This document shows positions 7,092-13,841 of a stretch of DNA of 14,831 bases, piece after piece. The position numbers and the translations under genes were made by a program. The notes below the pieces were generated by a model. The model ran no database searches. It was given only the letters and a program-made list of their open reading frames with translations, and was not told the origin of the DNA. This stretch comes from JANOYC01 sp031428675 (GTDB lineage: Bacteria > Actinomycetota > Actinomycetes > Actinomycetales > Microbacteriaceae). Each line of letters starts with the position of its first letter. Positions within the stretch are counted from its first letter, which is position 1. The stretch lies in assembly GCA_031428675.1 (NCBI GenBank), contig JANOYC010000090.1, positions 1-14,831 of the forward strand. The letters are read 5' to 3'.

Positions 7092-7118
7092 CGGCGGCGA
7101 GCGCGAGCCCACCGCCGT
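7091..7118. terminator. Weak hairpin between convergent purC and symporter genes
   Basis: ACGGCGG at 7091-7097 is complementary to CCGCCGT at 7112-7118, with a 14-nt loop. It lies directly after the purC stop and before the symporter stop. There is no U-tract, so intrinsic termination is doubtful; it is the only inverted repeat visible in the 39-bp gap. Confidence 0.3.
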
Positions 7119-7130
7119 CGACCTGTCGCC

Positions 7131-8633
7131 CTAGCCCACCGGGTCGAGCAACTCCTTCTGCTCCTTGGCGAGCTCCTCTTCCACAGCGAGCTCGAGCTCC
7201 TGCTCCTTCAGGGTGCGGGGGCGGAGGTAGCTGACAAGCACGAACGATCCGATGCCGACCACGGCGGCGATCAGGGTCGAATACCCGTCGATGTCGGACG
7301 TGAGCAGGTCGTTCGGAATGTAGAACAGGTCGTTCGGCACGCCGTACATGGTCGGCGTCAGCACGAGGAAGACTAGTCGCGTTCCGAGTCCGAGCAGTCC
7401 TCCCACGATGACGGCGCTCGCTCCGGGGCGCTTCCAGAACAGGCCGATGACGAGCGGTCCAGCGAGGCACGCGAGCATGAGGTCGAACGCGAGGGTCAAC
7501 AGGATGCCGGTCTGGCTCACGCGGATGGCCAGCAGCACGGCGATCACGACGATCGGGATCATGGCCACGCGGGTCCAGGTGAGCAGCGGGTCGCGGCCTT
7601 CGCTCACGATGCGACGCACACCGAAGATGTTGCGCACCGCGATGGCGGAGGTGGCGAGGATCGCGCCGGATGCCGTGGAGAACGACGCGGCGACGACTCC
7701 CGAGAGCACGAGGATCGCGAGCGCGGGTGGCGCGAATTCGTCGAGCAGTGTGAAGAGCACCGGTCCGTTCTCGGCGGAGAGACCGAGTACGCTCGCCGCG
7801 GTGAGCGCGACGAGCGCATAGATGACACCAATCACGAAGGTTCCGCCAGCGCCCCAGAAGCAGGACTTCTGGGCGACGGCAGGCGACTTGGCTGCGAAGA
7901 TGCGCTGCATGAAGTCGATGGCCACAAGGTCGCCGATGCCGAGCGAGATGAGGGTCGCCCAGTTGATCGGAGCGCCCTGGGAGTGCTCGGTGAGCTGGCC
8001 CATGTCGAACGGTCCCATGCCTTCGGGCACGACGATGCCGAAGTTCACGGCCACCCAGACGAGCAGCGCGATCGATGCCACGACCGTGATGACGGTCTGG
8101 ATCGCCGCGGTGTAGGCGTCGGAAAACATACCGCCGCCGATCGTGTACGCGAGCACGAGCGCGACAGTGACGATAACACCCCAGTCATACGGGATGCCGG
8201 CGAACTTCTCGAGCAGAAAGCCCACGGCCACGAGGTTTCCGGCGAGGAGAATGATGAACGCGAAGATCATCACGATCGAGGAGCCGAGCTCGACCGGACG
8301 GCCGTACCGACGCCGGAAGAAGTCGGCGAGCGTGTAGAGCTTGAGTCCGTTCATCGGCTTCGCGAGGAAGAGCCCAGCGAGCAGCAAACAGATCGAGAGT
8401 CCGATCGCGAGGGATGCGCCGGCCCAGAACCCGTAGCTTGCGGTGAGGTCGGTGTTGCCGACCGTCGCGTTGCTGTCAACGGCCGCGGCCATGAGCGATA
8501 CGGCAACGAGCGGCACGCCGAGACTGCGGCCCGCGACGAGGTAGTTGGCACTGTCGCCGTCGATCTTGCGGGCTACGACAATGCCGACGATGAGAACGAT
8601 GAGGACGCTGAAGCCCACGCCGAGGATGATCAT
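7131..8633 (-). CDS. Sodium:solute symporter (SSS/SSF family), substrate unknown
   Basis: The protein has 500 aa with about 13 hydrophobic segments, beginning with MIILGVGFSVLIVLIVGIVVA. SSF-like features are the DSANYLVAGRSLGVP segment after helix 1, LYTLADFFRRRYGRP between helices 3 and 4, YTIGGGMFSDAYTAAIQ in the middle, VVAASFSTASGAILATSAI, and a GPLVIGLFWKR stretch near the C-terminus. These fit a Na+-coupled inner-membrane importer. The cytosolic tail is strikingly acidic (KEQELELAVEEELAKEQKEL) and could form a helix. The start ATG has AGGAG 5 nt upstream (8639-8643). It converges with purC and diverges from the C4-acid kinase operon. The shared control region could link it to that operon, but its substrate cannot be read from sequence and nucleobase, amino-acid or organic-acid uptake are all possible. 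Confidence 0.9.
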   Translation of the reverse strand: MIILGVGFSVLIVLIVGIVVARKIDGDSANYLVAGRSLGVPLVAVSLMAAAVDSNATVGNTDLTASYGFWAGASLAIGLSICLLLAGLFLAKPMNGLKLYTLADFFRRRYGRPVELGSSIVMIFAFIILLAGNLVAVGFLLEKFAGIPYDWGVIVTVALVLAYTIGGGMFSDAYTAAIQTVITVVASIALLVWVAVNFGIVVPEGMGPFDMGQLTEHSQGAPINWATLISLGIGDLVAIDFMQRIFAAKSPAVAQKSCFWGAGGTFVIGVIYALVALTAASVLGLSAENGPVLFTLLDEFAPPALAILVLSGVVAASFSTASGAILATSAIAVRNIFGVRRIVSEGRDPLLTWTRVAMIPIVVIAVLLAIRVSQTGILLTLAFDLMLACLAGPLVIGLFWKRPGASAVIVGGLLGLGTRLVFLVLTPTMYGVPNDLFYIPNDLLTSDIDGYSTLIAAVVGIGSFVLVSYLRPRTLKEQELELAVEEELAKEQKELLDPVG

Positions 8634-8834
8634 GGCGACTCCTGAGACTGGAATGAATGGGTGGAACCCGTCGAAAGACTTTCTATCGACCGACCGATAT
8701 TCCTATTTAGTCGCAGGGATGTCACATCCGGCTTTCGGAAATAAGACAGTTGTGTTAAATCCGGCGCGACCCGCTCCCCGCCGGCCACCGAGCGTCGTTG
8801 TCGCACCAACGACATCCGGAGTCGATATGTGGTC

Positions 8835-8863
8835 TTGACAGCGGCACCGGCTTGCTTCAAGCT
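8835..8863 (+). promoter_or_regulatory. Promoter of the C4 sugar-acid operon
   Basis: A perfect -35 TTGACA lies at 8835-8840. The best -10 match at 17-nt spacing is CAAGCT (8858-8863), which is weak; one base further is AAGCTA. Transcription would start near 8870, giving a leader of about 40 nt. A strong -35 with a poor -10 covered by a palindrome is typical of a repressed catabolic promoter. Confidence 0.55.
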
Positions 8864-8884
8864 ATCTGATAGCTGATATCTGAC
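8860..8884. promoter_or_regulatory. Operator-like palindrome over the operon promoter
   Basis: AGCTATC-T-GATAGCT (8860-8874) is a perfect 15-bp palindrome overlapping the -10/start region. A second partial copy follows directly: TATCTGA recurs at 8877-8883, 14 bp after the first, and TGATA occurs at 8867 and 8874. The position suits repression by the GntR-type protein encoded at the end of the operon. The core ATCTGAT also occurs just upstream of that regulator's own gene (13824-13830). Confidence 0.6.
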
Positions 8885-8911
8885 GGCTCGGGAAACAAAG
8901 GAGTTTTTTCT

Positions 8912-10381
8912 GTGAATGAACAGCAGGCCTTGGAGCAGTTCCACGCTCCGGTCGCCGTCACCGCGGCAGAAGTGCGCGCAGCCAACCATGAGCTCGGTAA
9001 GCGACTCATCGTCCTCGACGATGACCCCACCGGTACCCAATCAGTTGCGAATCTTCCCGTTCTCACGCAGTGGGACGAGGCCGACTTCGATTGGGCACTG
9101 TCACTGGACTCCCCGGCGGTCTATGTCCTGACCAACACTCGCAGCCTTGATGAGACTGAAGCCGCAACACGCAATCAGCAAATCGTCACCAACGCATCGG
9201 CGTCGGCCGCTCGACTCGGCATCCCGCTTGGTTTCGTCAGCAGAGGAGATTCGACCCTTCGCGGTCACTACCCGCTGGAGACCGACGCGATTGCCGAGAC
9301 ACTCGCCGCCGAGACTGACGAGCGGATCGACGGCGTCATTATCGTGCCGGCCTTTCCGGACGCGGGCCGAATAACCATCGGGGGTATCCACTACATGCGA
9401 ACGGCAGACGGAATCACTCCCATTGCCGACACGGAGTTCGCACGAGACGCCACATTCGGATACACCTCGTCGGCGCTCGCCGATTGGGTGCAAGAGAAAT
9501 CGGCGGACAGGATTCGCGCCAGCGACGTCATCGTTCTCGACCTCGACCTCATTCGCGGAGGCGCGAATGCCATCGCCGCACGGCTAGCATTCGCCGTCGA
9601 CTCCACGCCCGTGGTCGCGGATGCCGTGACCGAAGACGACCTGCGATTGCTTTCACTCGGCCTGATCGAGAGCGAATCCCGCGGAAAAAGCTTTCTCTAC
9701 CGCGTCGGCCCACCATTCGTCCGCGCCCGGATCGGCCAAGAGATCAAGGCACCGCTGACCGTCGACGAGATCTTCCCAGTGAGCAGCACTCTCCCGCGAG
9801 GAGGGCTCATCGTGGTTGGCTCACACGTCGGGGTCACCACCCGCCAACTCACCGCGCTGAAGAACGAACGTCCGAATGCCGTCACTGTGGAGGTCGACGT
9901 CAACCGGGTAGTCGGATCCGCCACCGCAAGCGAGTACCTGAGCGAGCTCTCCGCGCGGGTCGTCGAGAGCCTCACGACCGGTGACGTCATCGTCAACACC
10001 AGTCGACTGCTCAAGAAATCGGACGACCCGGCCGAAAGCCTCGATATCTCGCGACGAGTCTCGGCTGCGCTCGTCACGATCGTGCAGCGGGCCCTCACGG
10101 CAGCCCCTCCGCGCTTCGTCGTGGCGAAGGGCGGCATTACCTCGAGTGACGTGGCGTCGCTAGGCCTAAGCATTCGGCACGCGATGGTGCTTGGCCCGAT
10201 GTTGCCCGGGATCGTCTCGCTCTGGGAGCCTGTCGACGGACCTGCGGTCGGGATTCCGTACGTCGTCTTCGCCGGCAACGTCGGCAACGACGACTCGCTC
10301 GCCGCTGTCGTCGCGACCCTCAGCAGCCCGACCCTCAGCAGCCCCGCCCTGAGCACCCCGCTCAATATGAACACCCGCTAG
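8912..10381 (+). CDS. Four-carbon acid sugar kinase family protein (former DUF1537)
   Basis: The protein has 489 aa. The N-terminal substrate domain contains LDDDPTGTQSV (35-45, equivalent to the ADDFTGA motif in other members), VLTNTRSL (72-79), SRGDSTLRGHYPLE (110-123) and AFPDAGRITIGGIHY (147-161). The C-terminal nucleotide domain has VVGSHVG and KGGITSSDVA (about 406-415), followed by PGIVSLWE. Characterised members phosphorylate four-carbon sugar acids (D-threonate, D-erythronate) or the 3-keto acids derived from threonate and erythronate. Which substrate applies here is unknown; OtnK/DtnK-like is the best description. The GTG start has AAAGGAG (8897-8903) 8 nt upstream, followed by a T-run. 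It is the first gene of the operon, behind the palindromic operator. The last 20 or so residues (TLSSPTLSSPALSTP) come from a 15-bp tandem repeat and look like a non-conserved extension. Confidence 0.88.
   Translation: MNEQQALEQFHAPVAVTAAEVRAANHELGKRLIVLDDDPTGTQSVANLPVLTQWDEADFDWALSLDSPAVYVLTNTRSLDETEAATRNQQIVTNASASAARLGIPLGFVSRGDSTLRGHYPLETDAIAETLAAETDERIDGVIIVPAFPDAGRITIGGIHYMRTADGITPIADTEFARDATFGYTSSALADWVQEKSADRIRASDVIVLDLDLIRGGANAIAARLAFAVDSTPVVADAVTEDDLRLLSLGLIESESRGKSFLYRVGPPFVRARIGQEIKAPLTVDEIFPVSSTLPRGGLIVVGSHVGVTTRQLTALKNERPNAVTVEVDVNRVVGSATASEYLSELSARVVESLTTGDVIVNTSRLLKKSDDPAESLDISRRVSAALVTIVQRALTAAPPRFVVAKGGITSSDVASLGLSIRHAMVLGPMLPGIVSLWEPVDGPAVGIPYVVFAGNVGNDDSLAAVVATLSSPTLSSPALSTPLNMNTR
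10316..10360 (+). repeat. Three 15-bp imperfect tandem repeats at the kinase 3' end
   Basis: ACCCTCAGCAGCCCG (10316-10330) is followed by a copy with one change (10331-10345) and a more diverged copy (10346-10360). They encode TLSSP, TLSSP and ALSTP. The unit is in frame, so slippage would change tail length without breaking the kinase. Confidence 0.85.
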
Positions 10382-10425
10382 ACCCTCGATCTCAACCCCC
10401 CTCAGAACAAGACAGGAACCAGTCA

Positions 10426-11322
10426 ATGACCGACTACACAGTTGCCGTTCTCGGCCTCGGCGCGATGGGGCTGCCGATGGCAACCAGGCTCGCCAGCGAG
10501 TTGACCGTACACGGCTTCGACATCTCCCAGCCCCGCCTCGACCTCGCCGCGGCGGCTGGTATCAAGCCTTTTGACAGTGCAGTCGAGACCGTCGCCGGCG
10601 TTGATGCGGTGCTCCTCGCCGTGCGCGACGGCGCTCAGCTTGAGGATGTGCTTTTCGGTGCATCCGGCATCGCAGCATCCCTCACCAGCGGATCCGTCGT
10701 CATCCTCACCAGCACGGTCGGTGTCGACGGCATACCCCCGGTCGTGACACGGCTCGCTGACTACGGGGTTGAACTAGTGGACGCACCGCTCAGTGGCGGC
10801 CCGATACGCGCCGGTCAAGGTGACCTCCTCATCGTCGTCGGCGCCTCAGCCGCAGCCCGCACGAAAGCCGCGCCGGTACTCGAACTCCTCGCCTCGACGC
10901 TGACAGTCGTCGGTGACAAGGCGGGCGACGGCCAGGCGCTCAAGACGGTCAATCAGCTGCTCTGCGGGATCCACATCGCGGCGGCAGCGGAAGCGCTGGC
11001 GCTTGCATCCGCCCTCAACCTCGACCTGGAGAAGACGCTCGGCGCCCTCATGTCTGGCGCGGCCGCATCCTTCATGCTCGGAAACCGCGGACCCCGCATG
11101 CTCGAGGCCTACGACGACGATGGAGCCGAGGTACTCAGCCGCCTCGACATCTTCGTCAAAGACATGGGCATCGTGGGCAATGCGGCACGCGCGGCCAACC
11201 TCGCTACTCCCGTTGCGGCCGCCGCCGAGCAGTTGTATCTGCTCGGGAAGGCCCTAGGACTGTCGGCTTCAGACGATTCCGCCGTCATCAAGGTTCTCGC
11301 CCCCACATCGACCGCCCACTAG
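10426..11322 (+). CDS. ltnD: LtnD-like L-threonate/erythronate dehydrogenase (beta-hydroxyacid dehydrogenase family)
   Basis: The protein has 298 aa. The NAD(P)-binding motif VLGLGAMGLPMA (8-19) is followed by the substrate motif DAPLSGGPIRAG (119-130) and the catalytic lysine region KTVNQLLCGIHIAAAAEALAL with Lys173. The C-terminal helical part contains LDIFVKDMGIV (240-250) and DDSAVIKV (283-290). The NQLL(C/A)G-HIAAAAEA and DIFVKD blocks are typical of the LtnD/DenD branch, which oxidises L-threonate or D-erythronate at C2, rather than 3-hydroxyisobutyrate or tartronate semialdehyde reductases. The exact stereochemistry of the substrate cannot be read. The ATG has AGGAA 7 nt upstream and lies 44 bp after the kinase. 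In the known pathway the dehydrogenase acts first and an OtnI-type isomerase is required before the kinase; that isomerase is not in the window. Confidence 0.87.
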   Translation: MTDYTVAVLGLGAMGLPMATRLASELTVHGFDISQPRLDLAAAAGIKPFDSAVETVAGVDAVLLAVRDGAQLEDVLFGASGIAASLTSGSVVILTSTVGVDGIPPVVTRLADYGVELVDAPLSGGPIRAGQGDLLIVVGASAAARTKAAPVLELLASTLTVVGDKAGDGQALKTVNQLLCGIHIAAAAEALALASALNLDLEKTLGALMSGAAASFMLGNRGPRMLEAYDDDGAEVLSRLDIFVKDMGIVGNAARAANLATPVAAAAEQLYLLGKALGLSASDDSAVIKVLAPTSTAH

Positions 11323-11371
11323 CTGCCTAACCCGCCCACAGAACCACCCGAGTCAAAGGAGACAACACCAC

Positions 11372-12823
11372 ATGCATATCCTCACGTCGTTGCCAACTGC
11401 CGAAATAGTGCCTATCGCCCCGCAAGCCGAACTCAGTACAGGGCTCTTGCTCGGCATCGCCGCAGCGGGAATAGCCCTACTGCTGCTACTCATCATCAGG
11501 TTTCGCATCCATGCGTTCGTCGCCCTGCTGCTGGTGTCGATCCTGGTCGCCCTCTCGACGACGATCAAGCTCACCGATATCTTCCCGTTGATCGCGACAG
11601 GCGTGGGATCGACCATGGGGAAAGTGCTGCTGATCATCGCACTGGGCGCGATTCTCGGCAGGCTCATCGAAGTTTCTGGCGGTGTGCAAAGCCTCGCCGA
11701 TCACTTCACCACGCTGTTCGGGCCCAGAAGAATTGCGGTCGCATTGACCGTCGTCGCGTTCCTCGTCGCCATCCCAGTATTCTTCGAAGTTGGCGTCATC
11801 GTGATGGTGCCCATCATTTACGCGTTCAGCAAGATCGCCGGCTTCAATCCGATCAAGTTCGGGCTGCCTATGTTCGGCCTCATGCTCGCAGTTCACGTCG
11901 CAGTGCCCCCACATCCGGGAATCGTCGCAGGTGCCGGGGTGTTCGGTGCCGACATCGGTCTTGTCACCGCGATCAGCCTGCCGATCTGCATGGTTCTCGG
12001 CGCGCTTTGCTACTGGGTCTCGAGCATCATGAACCGCCGTGAATACGAACTTGACCACCGCGTCGCAGAGCAAATGAATGAATTCGGCACCGAGAGCACA
12101 ATCATTACGACAGTCAACAGCCGAGGCAACGTCATCGCCCCGCCTCGACCGGCCGTCATCATGCTGCTCATCGCCATCCCCATCGTGCAGATCCTGGCCG
12201 GCACGGTCGCTGCGCTGATCATCCCGGCGGATACCTTTGCGAACGGCATCGCCGTCTTCATCGGCACACCGGTGTTCGCTCTGCTCATCGCCGTGGGTAT
12301 CGCCTTCTTCGTACTGCCCGTCAAGCGCGGCTGGGGCTTGAAGCGCACGAACGACGTCTTCGAATCCGCGTTCCCAGCGATCGCATCGATCCTTCTTGTC
12401 GTCGCCGGTGGCGGCGTGTTCGGTGCGGTGCTGCAGACCAGCGGTGTCGGCAACGCTCTCGCGACGGCCCTGGATGGGCTGGGCGTATCGGTCATCGTGC
12501 TGGGCTTCGTTGTCACTCTCATCCTGCGCGCTGCGCAGGGTTCGGCTACCGTCGCCATCGTCACCACTGCCAGCCTGCTCTCCACCACCGTCGCCGACGG
12601 CGGCTATACCCCGTTCCAAATCGCGCTCATTACGGTGGCCCTCGGTTTTGGTGGACTGGGATTGTCGATGGTCACGGACGCAGGCTTCTGGATCGTGACC
12701 CGCTACCTCGGACTGACCGTCGCCGACGGCCTGCGCACGTGGACTGTTCTCACCACGATCCTCGGACTCGCTGGCTTCATCCTGACCTATGCCGTCTGGC
12801 TCATTTCGGGAGGGGGCGCGTGA
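11372..12823 (+). CDS. GntP family permease (sugar-acid:H+ symporter)
   Basis: The protein has 483 aa and is very hydrophobic, with about 12-14 membrane helices. GntP features are the LGAILGRLIEVSGGVQSLADH segment (start of the family's GxxLGxxxExSGGA region), FEVGVIVMVPIIYAF, VHVAVPPHPGIVAGAGVFGAD, RAAQGSATVAIVTTASLL, and SMVTDAGFWIV near the C-terminus. The family imports gluconate and related sugar acids with protons across the inner membrane; here threonate or erythronate is the likely cargo, by context. The ATG has AAAGGAG 10 nt upstream (11355-11361) and is 49 bp after ltnD. The TGA overlaps the GTG of glpX. Confidence 0.93.
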   Translation: MHILTSLPTAEIVPIAPQAELSTGLLLGIAAAGIALLLLLIIRFRIHAFVALLLVSILVALSTTIKLTDIFPLIATGVGSTMGKVLLIIALGAILGRLIEVSGGVQSLADHFTTLFGPRRIAVALTVVAFLVAIPVFFEVGVIVMVPIIYAFSKIAGFNPIKFGLPMFGLMLAVHVAVPPHPGIVAGAGVFGADIGLVTAISLPICMVLGALCYWVSSIMNRREYELDHRVAEQMNEFGTESTIITTVNSRGNVIAPPRPAVIMLLIAIPIVQILAGTVAALIIPADTFANGIAVFIGTPVFALLIAVGIAFFVLPVKRGWGLKRTNDVFESAFPAIASILLVVAGGGVFGAVLQTSGVGNALATALDGLGVSVIVLGFVVTLILRAAQGSATVAIVTTASLLSTTVADGGYTPFQIALITVALGFGGLGLSMVTDAGFWIVTRYLGLTVADGLRTWTVLTTILGLAGFILTYAVWLISGGGA

Positions 12824-13806
12824 CTCGCACTCCTGTGAGTAGCGTTCCGCTCCACCCCGATCGGAATCTCGCACTCGAAATCGTGCGTGCGACCGAAGCT
12901 GCAGCGATTCGCGCCCATCCCTTCATTGGGCGCGGCGACAAGCTCGGCGCCGACGGGGCCGCCGTGGATGCCATGCGGGCATTTCTCACCACCGTCAGCT
13001 TCTCCGGAATGGTCGTCATTGGCGAGGGCGAGAAGGACCGGGCGCCGATGCTCTATACCGGCGAGTTGGTGGGCACCGGCACGGGCCCGGCGTGTGACAT
13101 CGCAGTGGACCCGATCGACGGCACCAGCCTCGCCGCCGCCGGTCGACCAAACGCGCTGTCGATGATTGCCGTCGCTGAACGCGGCAGCATACTCGACGCC
13201 TCGACCGTCTTCTACATGGACAAGATCGTCACCGGTGAGGAGGGGATCGGTGTCGTCGACATCGACAGGCCGATCGGTGACAACATCCGAGCGCTCGCCC
13301 TGGCAAAGGGCAAACCGGCGTCCGAGATCGAAGTCGCCATCCTCGACAGGCCGAGGCACCGGGAATTGATCCGCGCGGTGCGAGACGCGGGCGCGCACAC
13401 TCGACTTCTGCTCGACGGCGACGTCGCGGGCGCCATTAGTGCCGCCAGCTTCGAGAGTTCCACCGACATGTGCGTCGGCATCGGCGGCAGTCCTGAAGGA
13501 ATCGTGACGGCGTGTGCGGTCGTCGCCCTCGGCGGATTCATGCAGGGTCGACTGCACCCGAAGAGCGATGACGAACGTCAACGCGGAATCGACGCGGGGC
13601 TGGACGTCGACAAGATCTACGGAACCGCCGAGCTCGTGCGCGGTGACAACACAATGTTCGTCGCAACCGGAGTCACTGACGGCGTGCTCGTCGACGGCGT
13701 CAGGCGCACCGGCCGCATCGTCCGCACTGAGAGCATTGTCCTCCGCGGTCGCTCCGGCACCGTCCGCCGCATCATCGCCAACCACAAAGTCGAAAAATGG
13801 TTGTGA
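12820..13806 (+). CDS. glpX: Class II fructose-1,6-bisphosphatase (GlpX-type)
   Basis: The protein has 328 aa. GRGDK (37-41), GEGEKD (68-73), the metal/phosphate motif DPIDGT (97-102), RPNALSMIA (109-117), LDGDVAGAI (198-206), GIGGSPEG (220-227) and the C-terminal TESIVLRGRSGTVRRI define GlpX. The family hydrolyses fructose-1,6-bisphosphate to fructose-6-phosphate, and some members also hydrolyse sedoheptulose-1,7-bisphosphate. The frame is open 27 codons further upstream inside gntP, but the GTG at 12820 has GGGAGG 6 nt upstream and a GTGA overlap with the gntP stop, so translation is coupled. An FBPase inside a C4 sugar-acid operon is unusual. It probably turns pathway-derived triose phosphate toward hexose phosphate. 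Actinobacteria usually carry a housekeeping glpX elsewhere, so this may be a second, specialised copy. Confidence 0.93.
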   Translation: MTRTPVSSVPLHPDRNLALEIVRATEAAAIRAHPFIGRGDKLGADGAAVDAMRAFLTTVSFSGMVVIGEGEKDRAPMLYTGELVGTGTGPACDIAVDPIDGTSLAAAGRPNALSMIAVAERGSILDASTVFYMDKIVTGEEGIGVVDIDRPIGDNIRALALAKGKPASEIEVAILDRPRHRELIRAVRDAGAHTRLLLDGDVAGAISAASFESSTDMCVGIGGSPEGIVTACAVVALGGFMQGRLHPKSDDERQRGIDAGLDVDKIYGTAELVRGDNTMFVATGVTDGVLVDGVRRTGRIVRTESIVLRGRSGTVRRIIANHKVEKWL

Positions 13807-13823
13807 CAAGATCACTTGACAAC

Positions 13824-13833
13824 ATCTGATCAG
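13824..13833. promoter_or_regulatory. ATCTGATCAG element before the regulator gene
   Basis: ATCTGATCAG contains the 8-bp palindrome CTGATCAG (13826-13833) and shares ATCTGAT with the operator at 8864-8870. It lies directly before the Shine-Dalgarno of the gntR-type gene and overlaps its first bases. A TTGACA at 13816-13821 lies too close to the start to serve this gene as a -35. It could be an autoregulatory site, but with only seven bases shared the link is tentative. Confidence 0.35.
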
Positions 13834-13836
13834 GAG
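13832..13836 (+). promoter_or_regulatory. Ribosome binding site deciding a TTG start for the regulator
   Basis: AGGAG at 13832-13836 is followed by 5 nt and TTG (13842-13844). The alternative GTG at 13836 overlaps this AGGAG and would have no Shine-Dalgarno of its own, so TTG is the better start. Confidence 0.65.
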
Positions 13837-13841
13837 TGCCC

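Larger units (their letters stand above)
8634..8911. promoter_or_regulatory. Divergent control region between symporter and C4-acid operon
   Basis: This 278-bp region contains no gene. From left to right it holds: TATCG-N6-CGATA (8684-8699); a candidate minus-strand promoter for the symporter, GTGACA (-35, 8720-8725) with a 17-nt spacer to GAATAT (-10, 8697-8702); the 13-bp palindrome GGATGTCACATCC (8717-8729) covering that -35; GTCGTTG-N6-CAACGAC (8794-8813); and the plus-strand promoter and operator of the kinase operon. CATCCGG occurs twice (8725-8731 and 8814-8820). The density of palindromes suggests at least two regulators. Confidence 0.55.

Noticed and set aside
6258..7112. A 284-codon minus-strand frame opposite purC
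   Set aside because: PurC motifs are all in the plus frame, and the antisense frame has no signatures.
7983..8645. A 220-codon plus-strand frame opposite the symporter gene
   Set aside because: It is antisense to transmembrane helices, is made mostly of charged residues, and has no recognisable domain.
11486..12874. A 462-codon open frame on the minus strand opposite the GntP permease gene
   Set aside because: It is fully antisense to a clear GntP protein. Its translation is dominated by Asp, Arg, Glu, Gln, Gly and His without domains or hydrophobic cores, as expected from the complement of a high-G+C membrane-protein gene.
12787..13815. A 342-codon minus-strand frame opposite glpX
   Set aside because: glpX has unmistakable catalytic motifs in the plus frame; the antisense translation shows no motif and has the same shadow composition.
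13801..13821. TTGACA at 13816-13821 as the -35 of a separate promoter for the GntR-type gene
   Set aside because: A -10 at 17-nt spacing would fall at about 13839, inside or right before the start codon, and no TANNNT box lies there. Co-transcription with glpX is simpler.
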